DNA of 64,000 nt from Bolinopsis microptera (lineage: Eukaryota > Ctenophora > Tentaculata > Lobata > Bolinopsidae): NCBI RefSeq assembly GCF_026151205.1, contig NC_087072.1, positions 6,434,084 to 6,498,083 on the forward strand. The letters run 5' to 3'. Shown here piece by piece: positions 13,801 to 23,912 of the stretch. The position numbers and the translations under genes are program-made. The number at the start of each line of letters is the position of its first letter. Position 1 is the first letter of the stretch. The notes below the pieces were generated by a model that saw only the letters and a list, made by a program, of their open reading frames with translations, ran no database searches and had not been told where the DNA came from.

Positions 13801-16800
13801 TACCATCCTGCACTTTTAATATTTAATTTTATTAGTGCAGATCTTTTGTCGCCACTGTTTGCACCGATCAGTTTATTGAATTTGTTTGCTCACTTCTCAG
13901 TTTCTTCACTAGTACAGGTAACAGGACCGTGATAATATCCTTTATTCGAGACTTCTCCGTTACTCTCCACATGCGAGTCAGGGATACTAGGACGGGTTAT
14001 CTGGTAGGACTGGTGCTCGTTAGTAATCTATTGTTACAATCATGACACTTGACAGTGTATAAACTACAAAGGTATAATACGATAAACCGCACATTTTAGA
14101 TTTATGGTACCAAGAGTGCAAGATGGGAGTCGTCCTACTTTCCGAAATAGTGTACGATCTCTCCCTATAATTTGAGTATTCGCGAGTATTCGTGAATTAA
14201 TTAAAGTTACCTATACAAATTGACTGTTCTTTCTTCCCCTGAATTCTTTACTGGCTCACTAAGACATTGTTTTATCCATCTCGTGCGGTCTACGTTTAAA
14301 CATTTGATCAAACTTGAGGATTCTCACAGCTCACTAGGGATGGTTGGTCGCTGCTTAAATTTATAATATTGCTTGAAAAGGGGCCGTTTGTATTATTTCG
14401 TTTATAGACGGTTTGTGCCTGACTTGATGGACGATTCTGTTTTAATTAACTAAATGACTAAATGGCATTTGAGTAATTAAGCTTGATCTACCGACCCATT
14501 TTACTGTTAATTTGACAAATTGACCCGCTGAAAATAACTCCACACAATCTCATACTTTAAAAACGGGAATTATGGGATCTGACCATAGTTTAATATTCCT
14601 AGTTATCCCATACCGCAGGACGAGCTCAATCTGCTATAAAACGTCAAATTTTGCGGTTCATTTTAACACCAAACTCTTTGCATATTCGTCGAACATAAAC
14701 TGATCAGATGATTAGATCACGATTAAGATTTTTCAGGACTCTCAGCGTTCTCGGAGCGACATCCACCATTTTTACCTGGCCTTTGTGTTAAGTCGAGTCG
14801 TAGTAAAACTAGTTCAACTTGCTGCACCAATTAATCAGGAATTTTATTACACGTCTTAGTTTTTTATCAGTTGGTATTAATATCCTCTTTCAGAGTGGTA
14901 CTAATTTTTAAGCTTTGTAGGGATTTCAAGGTTATCTTTAATACAACTACAAGCTGTAATAAAAATTCGTTGGATATTTCTGGAAGGATAAGAAAGGGTG
15001 AGATTTGTGTGCCGCTTACAATCATTCAGCTTCTGTACTCTGTAGGGCATAAGAGCTACCCTAAAAACAGATGTCATAAACTAATGAGATTTAACGTAGA
15101 GAACGTAGTGTAATTCGCCGTCAAGTTAGTAAGAGTTTCTAATTCTTGGAATGAATCTAATCATTAGTACTAGGAGCTTCTTCATCAGATATTTTGATTC
15201 TCAGCATAGTTTAAATCATTACATAGGATTACAAGGAATGTTGTGTTGCTTACTTTGGACATTTAATTGCTGTTTATTATCTTTCGTCACGGATGCCATT
15301 AAAACTATTCATTTTGATTTACTAGACGATTTAGTATCTAGACAGCATTTTATCTTAAATACTTTTATCTTTGAAGGCGGTGAATCTAGCAAAAGATTGA
15401 AGCACGGATGTTGAAAGTTCAATTAGAATCTCCTGATTGTCGTAAAGCGTCGTCCATCAACACCTGCTTTACTGTAATTTCCGTGCCTATATATCTTGAT
15501 ACAATATATCTTCGTTGCTACAGTCTTGATTTCGTGATTCATTTTTCCAATATTTAAAATCTATTTTTTCTATTTTTCGAAAAATATTTTTCTTCGTCTG
15601 TTTTCTGGTACTTCAAATAACCTCGTTAATAAAAAATAATAATTATACCAGGTATTCAAACATGGTTTCGTACAACATGTCCGATAGTGAAACAGGCCCT
15701 AGCAGAATGACGACATCCTACATGATGCAGATGTCGGAGACATCCCCTCTACAGCCTCTTGAAACCTACATCTTCGCATCTCTCAGCATCCTATGTTTCG
15801 TCTTTGGATTGGCTGGTTCATTCTTCTCCCTGCTTTACTTCGTGAACAAGTTCAAAACAAAGAGGACCTCCAGCACCCTCCTCTTCATCCTGATAAACAT
15901 AACGGACGGGGTGATCTGCTTCCTGATAGTATTTGCGGGGGTGTCCCATATAACGGGGCCAACCCTCTTCACTAACTCCATATTCTGTGATGTTTGGGGA
16001 GTGTTGTGGTATGTTGCTGCTAGAATGTCCATATTTCTGATAGGTTTCCTCAGCATTTCCCGTACCTACATCATTAGCAGACCCTTTGCTGAGATGAAGA
16101 TATGGCGTGTGGTGGTTCCAGCTGGGGTCTACTTGGTGATCATGGTGGTTCAGCAGACCTTTGTTTTCTGGTTTGGGTCGAGGTATCATTATGACGCGGA
16201 TTTTGGGCACTGCTCCATCGATCCTATGGAAGCGTTCCACAATCTGGATGAAAAGAAGATCAACTTTCTAATGCAAGTGTTTTTCTTCATCTGTGTTCCC
16301 CTGGAGAACATCTTCCCATGGGTTTTGGTGATCATAAGCTGCGTTCTGACTATCAGATCTATCAACAAATACAACCGACAGCTGAGTAACGGTAGTAACA
16401 GTAGTAGTGGTAGTATTAATACCCAGCTAAGTTTGAGCATAAGTGCTTACTGCAGGTTTCGCAGAAAGTTCAAAAGCAACTCTCAACACTCTCAACTCTC
16501 CCAACATGACAAGAAACCAACGACTCTCCGACCAAACGAGGACACTAAGCGGACTGCTACAATAAACATCTTGATACTGACAATTGTGTACCTTACGATC
16601 AACACATTCTCTGTTGCTGTCTTCACAATGGACTTCATCGAAGTATTCTTTTATGACAAGGTTGCCATATACGACAAGATCTCCCATCGTGCTGTCAATA
16701 TAATAGTTCTACTGGCATGGGTTTACGCTGTGGCCTTGAACAGTGCCTGTAACGTACTCGTGTACTTTTGTAGACTGGGAAGCTTGCGGAGGTTCACGGT

Positions 16801-19800
16801 AGCCACGGTGACTAATTGTAGAATACCGGACTTTCAGGCTGCCACTCGACATCAAATATTTGCAGCACAAAATCGACTTCGCTCTCCAACGACTCTTAGT
16901 ATTGTTTAACAAAATATACGATTATAGTTTTTGTCATTTGATAATATTATCAAATTTTTTAAAACAACCAAATAAAACCAAAAGTATTTACTATAATCGA
17001 ATATCAAATTGTCAACAGGATTTGAAGCTCGTTACTGATATTTTAATTTGTAACGTGTATTCTTGTTTTTACAACATGATTTAGAGCTCAGTAGAAGTAC
17101 CAACTGACTGGAATAGAAATGAAGTTTTAATTTTATGTATAATTAGAAAATTAGAAAATTATAACTTATTTTATTCCTCCATTATTTCCGGCGTATAATT
17201 TCGTTCAACAATATATGCGGTTAATAAACGATCGCCCAATTATTCAACTTGGAACTGATTTCTCTATTACTCCTTGTGTAATCTTACTATATATAAAGCG
17301 AGACGATATATATATATATGTGTATATATCCGTGCCATTTTACTGACACCACGGCATCAACTTTAACGCGACTTTCCGCAAAAACCGTAAAAGATATACA
17401 ACTGAAACTTTTTTGACTGGGTCAAATGCTTTAATGGCCTTCGAATCAGCATGAAAAAATAAAAAATTTTAGTGCCCAAATAATTTTAGTGCCCAAAATT
17501 TGGACTCTCAAGTGGTGTCAAAAACGCGAATTAAATAGGTAATAATTATTTTAGTCTCTCGAGTCTTGACACCACTTTAGGGTAAGACGGGTTCCTGCTA
17601 GTGTGTATAATACGCCTACCAAACACAGCATAATTTCATTCATTTTCTTTTTCTAGCTGACCAAAATAGTCAAAACTCGAAATTCAACAAGTATGTATTT
17701 CTCTTACTTTGTATCCCAGTGCGATGCTATATGGCTCCAGTAAATAAGTTAATAAAACGTGTTGTAGGTTAAAGATCGGGGTGGCATCACCATGTGGCCT
17801 AGTTGATTACATTCATTAGTGTCCGAGTGTGAGGTAGCGCACGTTGCTATCCACAATAATTCCCACAATCAATTAAATGTATCAGACATGTTGGAAGAGT
17901 TTGATACATCGCTAGGCAACGTGGTGATTGTGAGATTTGTATTTTGTAAGAGCATGCTCATGATGAGCATGCTGAGCTTGATGATGTTTAGAGATAGTAA
18001 TGCAATTATATGACAAAGTTCCGACTTCAGCGATAGAACATCGCTGAAATATAAATTTTTAAATAATAATTTTAAATAATATACCACCTAAATCCGAATA
18101 TTTAGGTGGTTTATTATATACCACGTATATATAGACTAACATTTAACGAGATTGACAAGTGGATTCACACTTTCTTATGGGTTCATTATAAAAGGAATAT
18201 AAATTGACTGGCTAGACAAAAACTGTCGTCAAATTTAAACCCCTCATGATATCAGGTAGAACGGGTAGAAGTGTTAGGGAGAGTATTACCACCTGACTCA
18301 GACCTGACCCTGACCACGTACACTAACAACACTAACAACACTGATGTTATTGTTAATGATAACAACTTGGTCTCTACCTTCTCTCTGGACCTTGTTATTC
18401 CTATGAACGCTCCTCAACAGCAGGTAACAGTTTGTTGTCAAGCTCTCCGGTCTCCCATGTGAGAGAGAGCTGTAAACGGGAGCTGTTATCCAGGAACTAA
18501 CTCTGAAAATTTGCCCACTTTGACGTAAAATTTGACGAAATTAAACAATGAAGATATAATGCCGGTTAATTATTGTGAATAACACATTACCTTCTCCTCC
18601 TCCCCAGTTGACATGGTTTGTGACGAGGATTTGCCAGCGAATCAAGGAACAGCGCTCAGTCATGATAGTCATGTTAGGAGAAAACGACCTGACCATGTAC
18701 GGTACGCCGCAGTGCCATGGCCTATTGCGCCATCTTGTCAAATCTGTGAGTCTGGTTTTAACGACGTCTTATCTGCCAGTCTAGTTTAGTCAAATCTGTC
18801 AGTCTAGTTTTATAGCATCATGTCATCTGCAAGTTTAGCATTATCACAAGTTTATTTCAGCTGTTGTCGATGAAGAAGACAGAAGAGTTGTTAACTTTGT
18901 CCGTTGGCACTTTTGTCAATAATCAGGTTAATAAGAACTAAGAAAGCAGAAATACAATAAACTAGGTCAATTACCTAACCCATCATTCTATGACTTTCGG
19001 CGTGGCAAAGTTAGTACTGCGTTAGCAATTACGCAGATCTATATAAAAGTTAACTGTTCTATTTCAGATGTGTGATGGGTTAAGCGAATTCTCCATGCAA
19101 GATGGGAAAGTTACTGCTGTACCAATTACAGCACTAGATCTAGGAATTGAACTACTTTCTCAGGTAGATAATCATTATTGCCTAATTATAGAACATAGTA
19201 CTCAAGTTTGGTGTCAAAAAATAAATTTTCAAATAGATACACACAAATACATCAACCAATAAACTCAAACAGAAGGAAGGTTGTCCAAGTCCACAGTTCC
19301 AGTCTCTGCTGCCTGCTGAGCTTGTTTCTTCAGTAGATCTGCTCGTCTCTGTTTAGCTCTTCTGTTTTGGAACCAGGTCCTGATAGCGGTCTCCGACACT
19401 CCGATCTGTACACTGAAATCTAGGCGCTCATCTCTGTCGATTGTAGGGGACTTTTTGAACCGGATTTCCAGGCATTCCAGTTGGGCTGAGGTGAAGGAGG
19501 TACGGTTGTTAGTGATGGAAGCATGCTTGCTGTAGGGTGTATCAGCTGAAGGGGGAGAAGAGGATGAGGAGGATCTCTTGCGGGTTTTACCAAAGGTAGG
19601 TGGGTTGAGGGGATAGTGGCTGAGCAGGTCTAGCAGTTCTGTCTTGGAAATTTCCGAATCCATGAGTTTAGTTCTGTACTGTGTTTGGTCTATCCAGTGG
19701 AATGTGCTCGGTGGAGGAGGAGGGTAGGAACCGGGTTTGTGGTGAATAACAACAGAAGGAACTGGTTCTATAGTCTCGTCTACACTGTCTTGAGGGAGAG

Positions 19801-21342
19801 GAGGAGGAGAATTGTAGAGAGGAGGTGGAGTAGTCCTGGAGGGAGGTGTAATCTGTGTCTGTATTTGTGGGGGAGAATAGGTCTGTGGAGGGGATGAGTA
19901 CATCTGTGGAGGGGATGAGAAGGTCTCCTCGGATGAATATGTTGAAGGACACAGGTAGGATGGCGGAGATGTAGTCTGAATCATGTCAGGAGAGCTGTGC
20001 TGTGAAAAAGGTAAACATTTAGGAGGGCTGATAGGAGGGTAGAAGTAGTAGGGAACTGGGAGGACTGGCTGACAGGAGTATAGGTAGGAGTTCAGGAGTT
20101 GTTCCAGTGGAGTAAATGACATGGTAAAGTATTCTGTAGTTGTAGAAGTAGTGGGTAAACAAGGAAGATATTGTGATATGACTCTTAATTCTGGGTTCAG
20201 TATTTATACTACCGAAGGGATTTGATCGCTTGTGACAAGCTTGTTAGATGCCTTAGTTCCATTAGCTTGTTGGTTGGATGTGGATCGCATGTTCGTGCTG
20301 GTAAGCATGCCATGAAGGACGTGATCACTCGAAATGCATGGCAACGTGTCTCTTAGACGATCGAGATCACATCGTGTCGCATAACGATCACATCAGAGTA
20401 TAGAATTTAGTTATCGGATCATATTTTCATGACCTCGTACTGGATCACATTTTCCAGATCAGATCATTATCTTATCGTAAAAATTATCGTAGGTCACATT
20501 ACCAGTCATACAAAAAATTCTATAAATCTCAATTTGTAAACTACTGTCTGATCTGATTTATAAACATTGTAGTTTGATTTTAAAAGTATAATTATCAGAA
20601 ATGCTAAAAATTTGATAATTGCCCAGGCTGACATACCAGACGAAGTTGAGCAAGTTCTGCACCAGTTTACAATCAGAAACAGTGATGCCAGTACAGGATC
20701 AGTTTCGATATTGGAATGTGATAGCATGGATGCAGATTCTAGTGAAATACTGCATCAGTATCGGGCCTGTGGTAAAGTTTCGCCAGGAAGCCGACCTAAT
20801 GTGCTCTATGATACTGTTAATGCATACACAGGTATTAGCTTAATGACTTCCATACAGTGTATTGTTCGTTTTTGTTCATTTTCGTTAATAATTCGATCAC
20901 CGTATTGTATCTTTTAATGTTTTGCACGTTAAAACTCGAATCTTATTAATAACCGCCAACTGATGTGAGGCATTTTGCGTAACGCGCATTGCGAAAAAGG
21001 TACACAAATGTACTTATCTTGCACTCAGTGTAACATGATCTGATGCAGGTCACGTACGCGCACGCGAATTGACTAACGTAATCAAGCTTTGGTGCATGTA
21101 CTCAGTATAGTACTGCAAACGGTTTATTATGGGCCATGGGGATGAGTTTTAGAAATGAGCTTCTAATATACAAAATGTTCATTTCAGAAAAAGGTGGGGC
21201 GGTGACTGTGTTTCTAAACCTAAAACCAGATATCCAATCTACAGCAAACAGTCAGCGGCTTTTAAAATACGCATCTCAAATAACCGGAGTTGAGCCTGTT
21301 ACCCAAAACAGGAAAAGGGGGATATTCTCATTCAGGAGCTGA
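4802..21342 (+). CDS. Coiled-coil protein with C-terminal kinesin-14-like pseudo-motor domain
   Basis: Exons: 4802-4897, 4997-5045, 5222-5358, 6194-6349, 6644-6706, 7126-7218, 7465-7641, 7874-7973, 8102-8244, 18256-18423, 18608-18745, 18861-18926, 19068-19163, 20627-20831, 21188-21342 (stop TGA). Phases agree at every junction and the total is 1842 nt, about 613 aa. The first ATG is at 4805; upstream exons are possible. Exons 1-9 encode a charged, coiled-coil-like stalk (for example MMEEINHLNNRLEMY). Exon 10 opens like a kinesin-14 neck and motor (VEVLGRVLP where active motors have VRVFCRVRP). The last exon matches the motor end (GGAVTVFLNLKP, LLKYASQITGVEP). The P-loop position reads MLGENDLTMYG instead of GQTGSGKTYTM. 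The switch II position reads ILECDSMDA instead of LVDLAGSER. No SSRSH switch I is present. A microtubule-associated, ATPase-dead role like that of Vik1/Cik1 is inference. The exon 7 donor (CAG/GTCAGG) is weak. A poly(A) signal lies at 21812. Confidence 0.75.
5368..5996. repeat. Intronic cluster of short AATTTTAGTC / AAATTTGGTT repeats
   Basis: In intron 3 of the kinesin-like gene, motifs such as AAATTTGGTTCACAAT, CATAATTTTAGTC and ACAACAATTTTAGTC recur at the left end (5375-5530). They recur again at the right end (5900-5985), partly inverted (GTAGACTAAATTTGTCG). This suggests a degenerate MITE, but clear termini and target duplications were not found. Confidence 0.35.
8831..9541 (-). CDS. 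Intronless coiled-coil protein, 236 aa (nested gene)
   Basis: A single open frame starts at ATG 9541 and ends at 8831. The protein is almost wholly helical and charged, rich in E, K, Q and L with heptad-like spacing (for example ELDQLKATHEELRLQK and VHKLQIEELEKEVEHNK). It has no signal peptide or membrane segment, and I do not recognise a family. It lies on the opposite strand within the 10 kb ninth intron of the kinesin-like gene, and the absence of introns suggests a retrocopy origin. A TATAAATA box sits about 220 bp upstream. A structural or cytoskeletal role is only a guess from composition. Confidence 0.75.
   Translation of the reverse strand: MSSELDQLKATHEELRLQKRAIDRETEDTRTKTIEDKRVAAAEIEKLQLDLESLKEESAALNEKNKNLESNVANLKLDHEEKKKKQEEDYDNQRRAKQKLQFQEAKLCTKKVNIEKKCDPVEVHKLQIEELEKEVEHNKNEKEEVKKIYETEMNKLDNILSKVNFQKKTWEKKVQVAREQLLKLNANCINIRESSRKELFEKDLLLQRLVLDTNRCLKSIPELEASTAVLEKMIKE
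9764..9771 (-). promoter_or_regulatory. TATA box of the nested coiled-coil gene
   Basis: On the minus strand the sequence reads TATAAATA inside the palindromic 12-mer AGTATAAATACT, about 220 bp before the ATG at 9541. Exactly the same 12-mer precedes the nested homeobox gene at 20200-20211. Confidence 0.5.
9772..13200. other. Intron interior, no gene seen
   Basis: This AT-rich sequence is part of the 10 kb ninth intron of the kinesin-like gene. Reading frames are short (under about 85 codons) and carry no recognisable domain or paired splice sites. No transposon termini were identified by eye. Confidence 0.5.
13202..13315. repeat. 16 bp minisatellite, about 7 copies
   Basis: The unit GTTACCCCCACAGTCT (with C/A and C/T variants) is repeated about seven times. 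It is pyrimidine-rich and ends in CCCCCACAG, so each copy looks like a 3' splice acceptor on the plus strand, deep within the large intron. Confidence 0.85.
13316..15661. other. Intron interior upstream of the nested GPCR gene
   Basis: No coding exon or transposon end was recognised. A short direct repeat (TGTTACCATCCTGC) lies at about 13780-13813. The stretch just before 15662 contains TTATACCAG/GTATTC, a possible acceptor of a 5' UTR intron for the receptor gene. Confidence 0.4.
15662..16909 (+). CDS. Rhodopsin-type (class A) G-protein-coupled receptor, intronless, 415 aa
   Basis: Seven hydrophobic segments are visible at about residues 36-61, 71-95, 107-134, 150-171, 201-232, 299-322 and 345-369. 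C109 and C184 sit where the conserved TM3-ECL2 disulfide is expected. The DRY position reads S-R-T-Y (131-136). TM7 has LNSACNVLVY, matching the class A LNSxxNPxxY pattern but with Val in place of Pro. The third intracellular loop is long and Ser/Asn-rich (about 235-298), and the N-terminus is short without a signal peptide. The ATG at 15662 is the first in frame; a second Met at residue 6 is possible. The ligand cannot be told. The gene lies on the same strand inside the large intron of the kinesin-like gene. A poly(A) signal AATAAA is at 16971. Confidence 0.85.
   Translation: MVSYNMSDSETGPSRMTTSYMMQMSETSPLQPLETYIFASLSILCFVFGLAGSFFSLLYFVNKFKTKRTSSTLLFILINITDGVICFLIVFAGVSHITGPTLFTNSIFCDVWGVLWYVAARMSIFLIGFLSISRTYIISRPFAEMKIWRVVVPAGVYLVIMVVQQTFVFWFGSRYHYDADFGHCSIDPMEAFHNLDEKKINFLMQVFFFICVPLENIFPWVLVIISCVLTIRSINKYNRQLSNGSNSSSGSINTQLSLSISAYCRFRRKFKSNSQHSQLSQHDKKPTTLRPNEDTKRTATINILILTIVYLTINTFSVAVFTMDFIEVFFYDKVAIYDKISHRAVNIIVLLAWVYAVALNSACNVLVYFCRLGSLRRFTVATVTNCRIPDFQAATRHQIFAAQNRLRSPTTLSIV
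17283..17604 (+). mobile_element. Possible non-autonomous Helitron
   Basis: The stretch begins TCTTACTATATATAAAGCGA after an A and ends with GGGTTCCTGCTAG before a T. That fits the Helitron rule of 5' TC and 3' CTRR inserted between A and T. Inside are an inverted pair (AAGTGGTGTCA near 17510 and TGACACCACTT near 17567) and a TA-rich microsatellite. The 3' subterminal hairpin is weak, so this is tentative. Confidence 0.4.
17605..18255. other. Intron end with small hairpins
   Basis: No exon was seen before the acceptor at 18255. Two neat hairpins are present. One is TTCAGCGAT...ATCGCTGAA near 18024-18047. The other is ACCACCTAAAT...ATTTAGGTGGT near 18082-18110, an 11 bp perfect stem. Their function is unknown. 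Confidence 0.45.
19265..20122 (-). CDS. Homeodomain transcription factor, intronless, 285 aa (nested gene)
   Basis: The open frame runs from ATG 20122 to the stop at 19265. The homeodomain is at residues 203-262. It has R207 and F210 in the N-terminal arm, L218, W250, F251 and N253, and a recognition helix reading WFQNRRAKQRR with Gln at position 50. The pattern is closest to paired-like (PRD-like) domains, but I cannot assign a named family. Residues 20-140 are rich in Pro, Ser, Tyr and Gln, as in activation domains. A basic and poly-Ser stretch (TRKRSSSSSS) precedes the homeodomain and could aid nuclear import. The gene lies antisense within the 1.5 kb intron (19164-20626) of the kinesin-like gene. 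A TATA box is 79 bp upstream of the ATG. Confidence 0.85.
   Translation of the reverse strand: MSFTPLEQLLNSYLYSCQPVLPVPYYFYPPISPPKCLPFSQHSSPDMIQTTSPPSYLCPSTYSSEETFSSPPQMYSSPPQTYSPPQIQTQITPPSRTTPPPLYNSPPPLPQDSVDETIEPVPSVVIHHKPGSYPPPPPSTFHWIDQTQYRTKLMDSEISKTELLDLLSHYPLNPPTFGKTRKRSSSSSSPPSADTPYSKHASITNNRTSFTSAQLECLEIRFKKSPTIDRDERLDFSVQIGVSETAIRTWFQNRRAKQRRADLLKKQAQQAAETGTVDLDNLPSV
20201..20208 (-). promoter_or_regulatory. TATA box of the nested homeobox gene
   Basis: TATAAATA on the minus strand, within AGTATAAATACT, about 80 bp before the ATG at 20122. The position suits a core promoter with a short 5' UTR. The same 12-mer lies upstream of the nested coiled-coil gene. Confidence 0.6.
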
Positions 21343-23912
21343 CACGTGTTTTTTCATTAAGTGTTCTCCAGATCAAAGATTTGGACTTTCATTTGTTTAA
21401 TCCTGGAACTTAGTTTCTAATTTATTTGTTTAAATTATTTATCTGAAGACTGTAACATAGGTCTGTGCCCTGTGGACTGTGGTCACGTGCTTGTTTTCAT
21501 AATTTTGTTAATTCAATTTCTTTCTGTATCGGTTTTTGTAGCATCGGTATAATGGTTTCTTTTCTATGTTAAGGGTTGATGTTTGTGATTGATTAATTAT
21601 TTGTTAATGTTATCAAATTCCAGAAAACTTTTTTCCTTTATACATCACCAAGAATTATCATCTAACAGGAAACAAACGCATTCTATGAGCAACAACAAAA
21701 ACATTAGGAAAATATCACAAGTAACATGTTGCATTATAGCCGGGGAAAAAATTGTTCAGTACAAGTTAAATTGAGCATTTGCATGAACACTCTTCAGCAC
21801 TTCTTATTCCAAATAAAGCCGATCACATGGGTAATTCACATTGGAACTCACACCACTTATTTTCAGTTTGAACAGGGAGTCAAAATTAGGACCTGAACAC
21901 AAAATCATTAAAATCAAGCAATCATAACAATCTGATTCAGACGAAAAATGAAAAACATGAACAAGAATAACTTCGGATGAAAGCCGCAATAACAAAGTTT
22001 AACCTGAGCGATTGAGCCTGATTTGCTATTTATTGGATAGCCAAATCTTTTAAGGGATATTGTGTAATTGTGCTCTACTTTAGATTATAACTTCACTCAT
22101 ATAGAAACATTGGGATCACCAAGGTAACATAAATCATGGCCTCTTGCCTCAAGAACATTTCCACTAGAGTTTTTCCACCAATATTACTTAATAGTTCGAC
22201 AGTCCGCTTTAGCATTTAGGAATACAGTCGATATTCGATATAATACTAAATATTGCAATAAAGTCTAAAATCACCATCTATAGTTTATATTGAACTGGTT
22301 TTTAGCTGCAACTCATGGAAAGCATTTTCGTTGCTTCTAGGCATTAATAGGCCAAACAATAGGACAAAATAACTGAAAAAGTCTGATCGCATGCAATTGT
22401 AATATTCTTTAATTATTTGGGCCTTTCGCTTGCTTTAGTTCTTTAAAGAAAGGTGTTAATTAAGTCTCAAGGTGGACGAATTCGGTACATCATATACCTC
22501 TGTTTTCAACATGTTTTAATGCAAACGAAAAACCCTTCGGATACCTTTAAATAGCACTATCATTATGATTAATAATTGATTAATATGATAGCAAAATATT
22601 TTGGTATGGTACTTTATACATAAAAAGATAAATAATAGATAATTAAGATTCTGGTGGCTGGAAGTCACAGTCCAAAGTATTGATCTCAACTGGAAACATC
22701 TGTTTTTAAAGGTCTTTTCAATAAATGTTTGCAGGAATGTAGCGTTAACAGGAATGTAGCGTTAACAGGAACATCGTAGAGACGTAGAGTAACAGAGTTT
22801 AAGGGCATCCTCAAAGGCTGTAAACATCACACGACCTGATAGGAAGAAAGATAATTAGAATTGCTTGATACAAAAATGATTTTTCTACCATAAGCTCTAT
22901 TTTATTGAAAACAAGAATTGCGCCCGTTGTTTCGTTTTGGCGGACGCTAGATTTCCGTTCACTATAACTATAAATATAAGCTCCAATCAGCTCACTTCAT
23001 AATAATAATATTGATACACATCAGTACACAAAACTACGCATGCCACGTACAAATTGGGCTTATAACCTAATACTATACATTGCATAATATACATTAAAAT
23101 ACACTCGCGCCGCGCATTCATTGACAGGCTAGCTTTATACATCACATCTCCGCAAGCAATACTCGCGCGCTGCACTGCGCGCCAGTTGTCATGGTAACGG
23201 ACGGAAGTAAGGACAGATGACAACATATTCAGACCCACCTAGCTACTGCTATCTCCAAAATCCACGTTTTTCTGCAAAAACGTCCATTCGTAACCTTTCA
23301 CTATTGCCTTTTTACAAAAGGGTGAACGGAAAAAATGTAAGATAGTAAGCTTTTTAACTTAGGCTTCTTTTTTGGACTAGATCCAAAAAATTGCGTACGG
23401 TCGGTCAAACAATATTGCGCGCTAGCTGGTTACCAGATTTTATGCGCGCGCGATTCAGATAACCGCGCGAAGTACATTTGGCTTACACAAGAGAATCATA
23501 ATTAGGCGGTAGCGCCCGCCGTCCATAATAAGCGCTCCTGCCGCTTTTTCCTCTATAAATAACTCTAAATGTAGATTTCAAAACAACACAAATTGTCATG
23601 CTGCTACCAGATATGGATAACATATTAACATATCTGAATCATTGCACTCTAAGGCTTCTATGTTCTGGTAGGTTCTGTCAAACAACAGAACAGATTGTGT
23701 GAGCCAGTCGCACCAACAGTTGCTCGGCAGTTGGTGTCCAATTAGATCCGACTTATAGTGCAGGAATTAGAGGGGTAATATATAAGGGTAATAAGGGTAA
23801 TGTTTCCTCGTATTGACATGCAGCTCTCTCCCTCTCGCGTAACGGTAACCAGTAAAACAGGTATATTCCAGTTAAAAGTTGTAGAACTTTACGTTAAATA
23901 AAACCTACACCG
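21343..23912. other. Intergenic: 3' regions of two convergent genes
   Basis: The kinesin-like gene (+) ends at 21342 and has AATAAA at 21812-21817. MAF1 (-) ends at 23913. Between them no exon or transposon terminus was identified. A 19 bp direct repeat (AGGAATGTAGCGTTAAC) lies at about 22734-22768. The stretch near 23100-23520 is richer in CG dinucleotides than its surroundings. Confidence 0.5.

Noticed and set aside
22790..22850. A plausible minus-strand last exon of MAF1 reading RVMFTAFEDALKLC after an acceptor at about 22841
   Set aside because: The phase does not fit the preceding exon, and a better exon pair (24603-24490 and 23991-23913) matches box C and ends with a proper stop.
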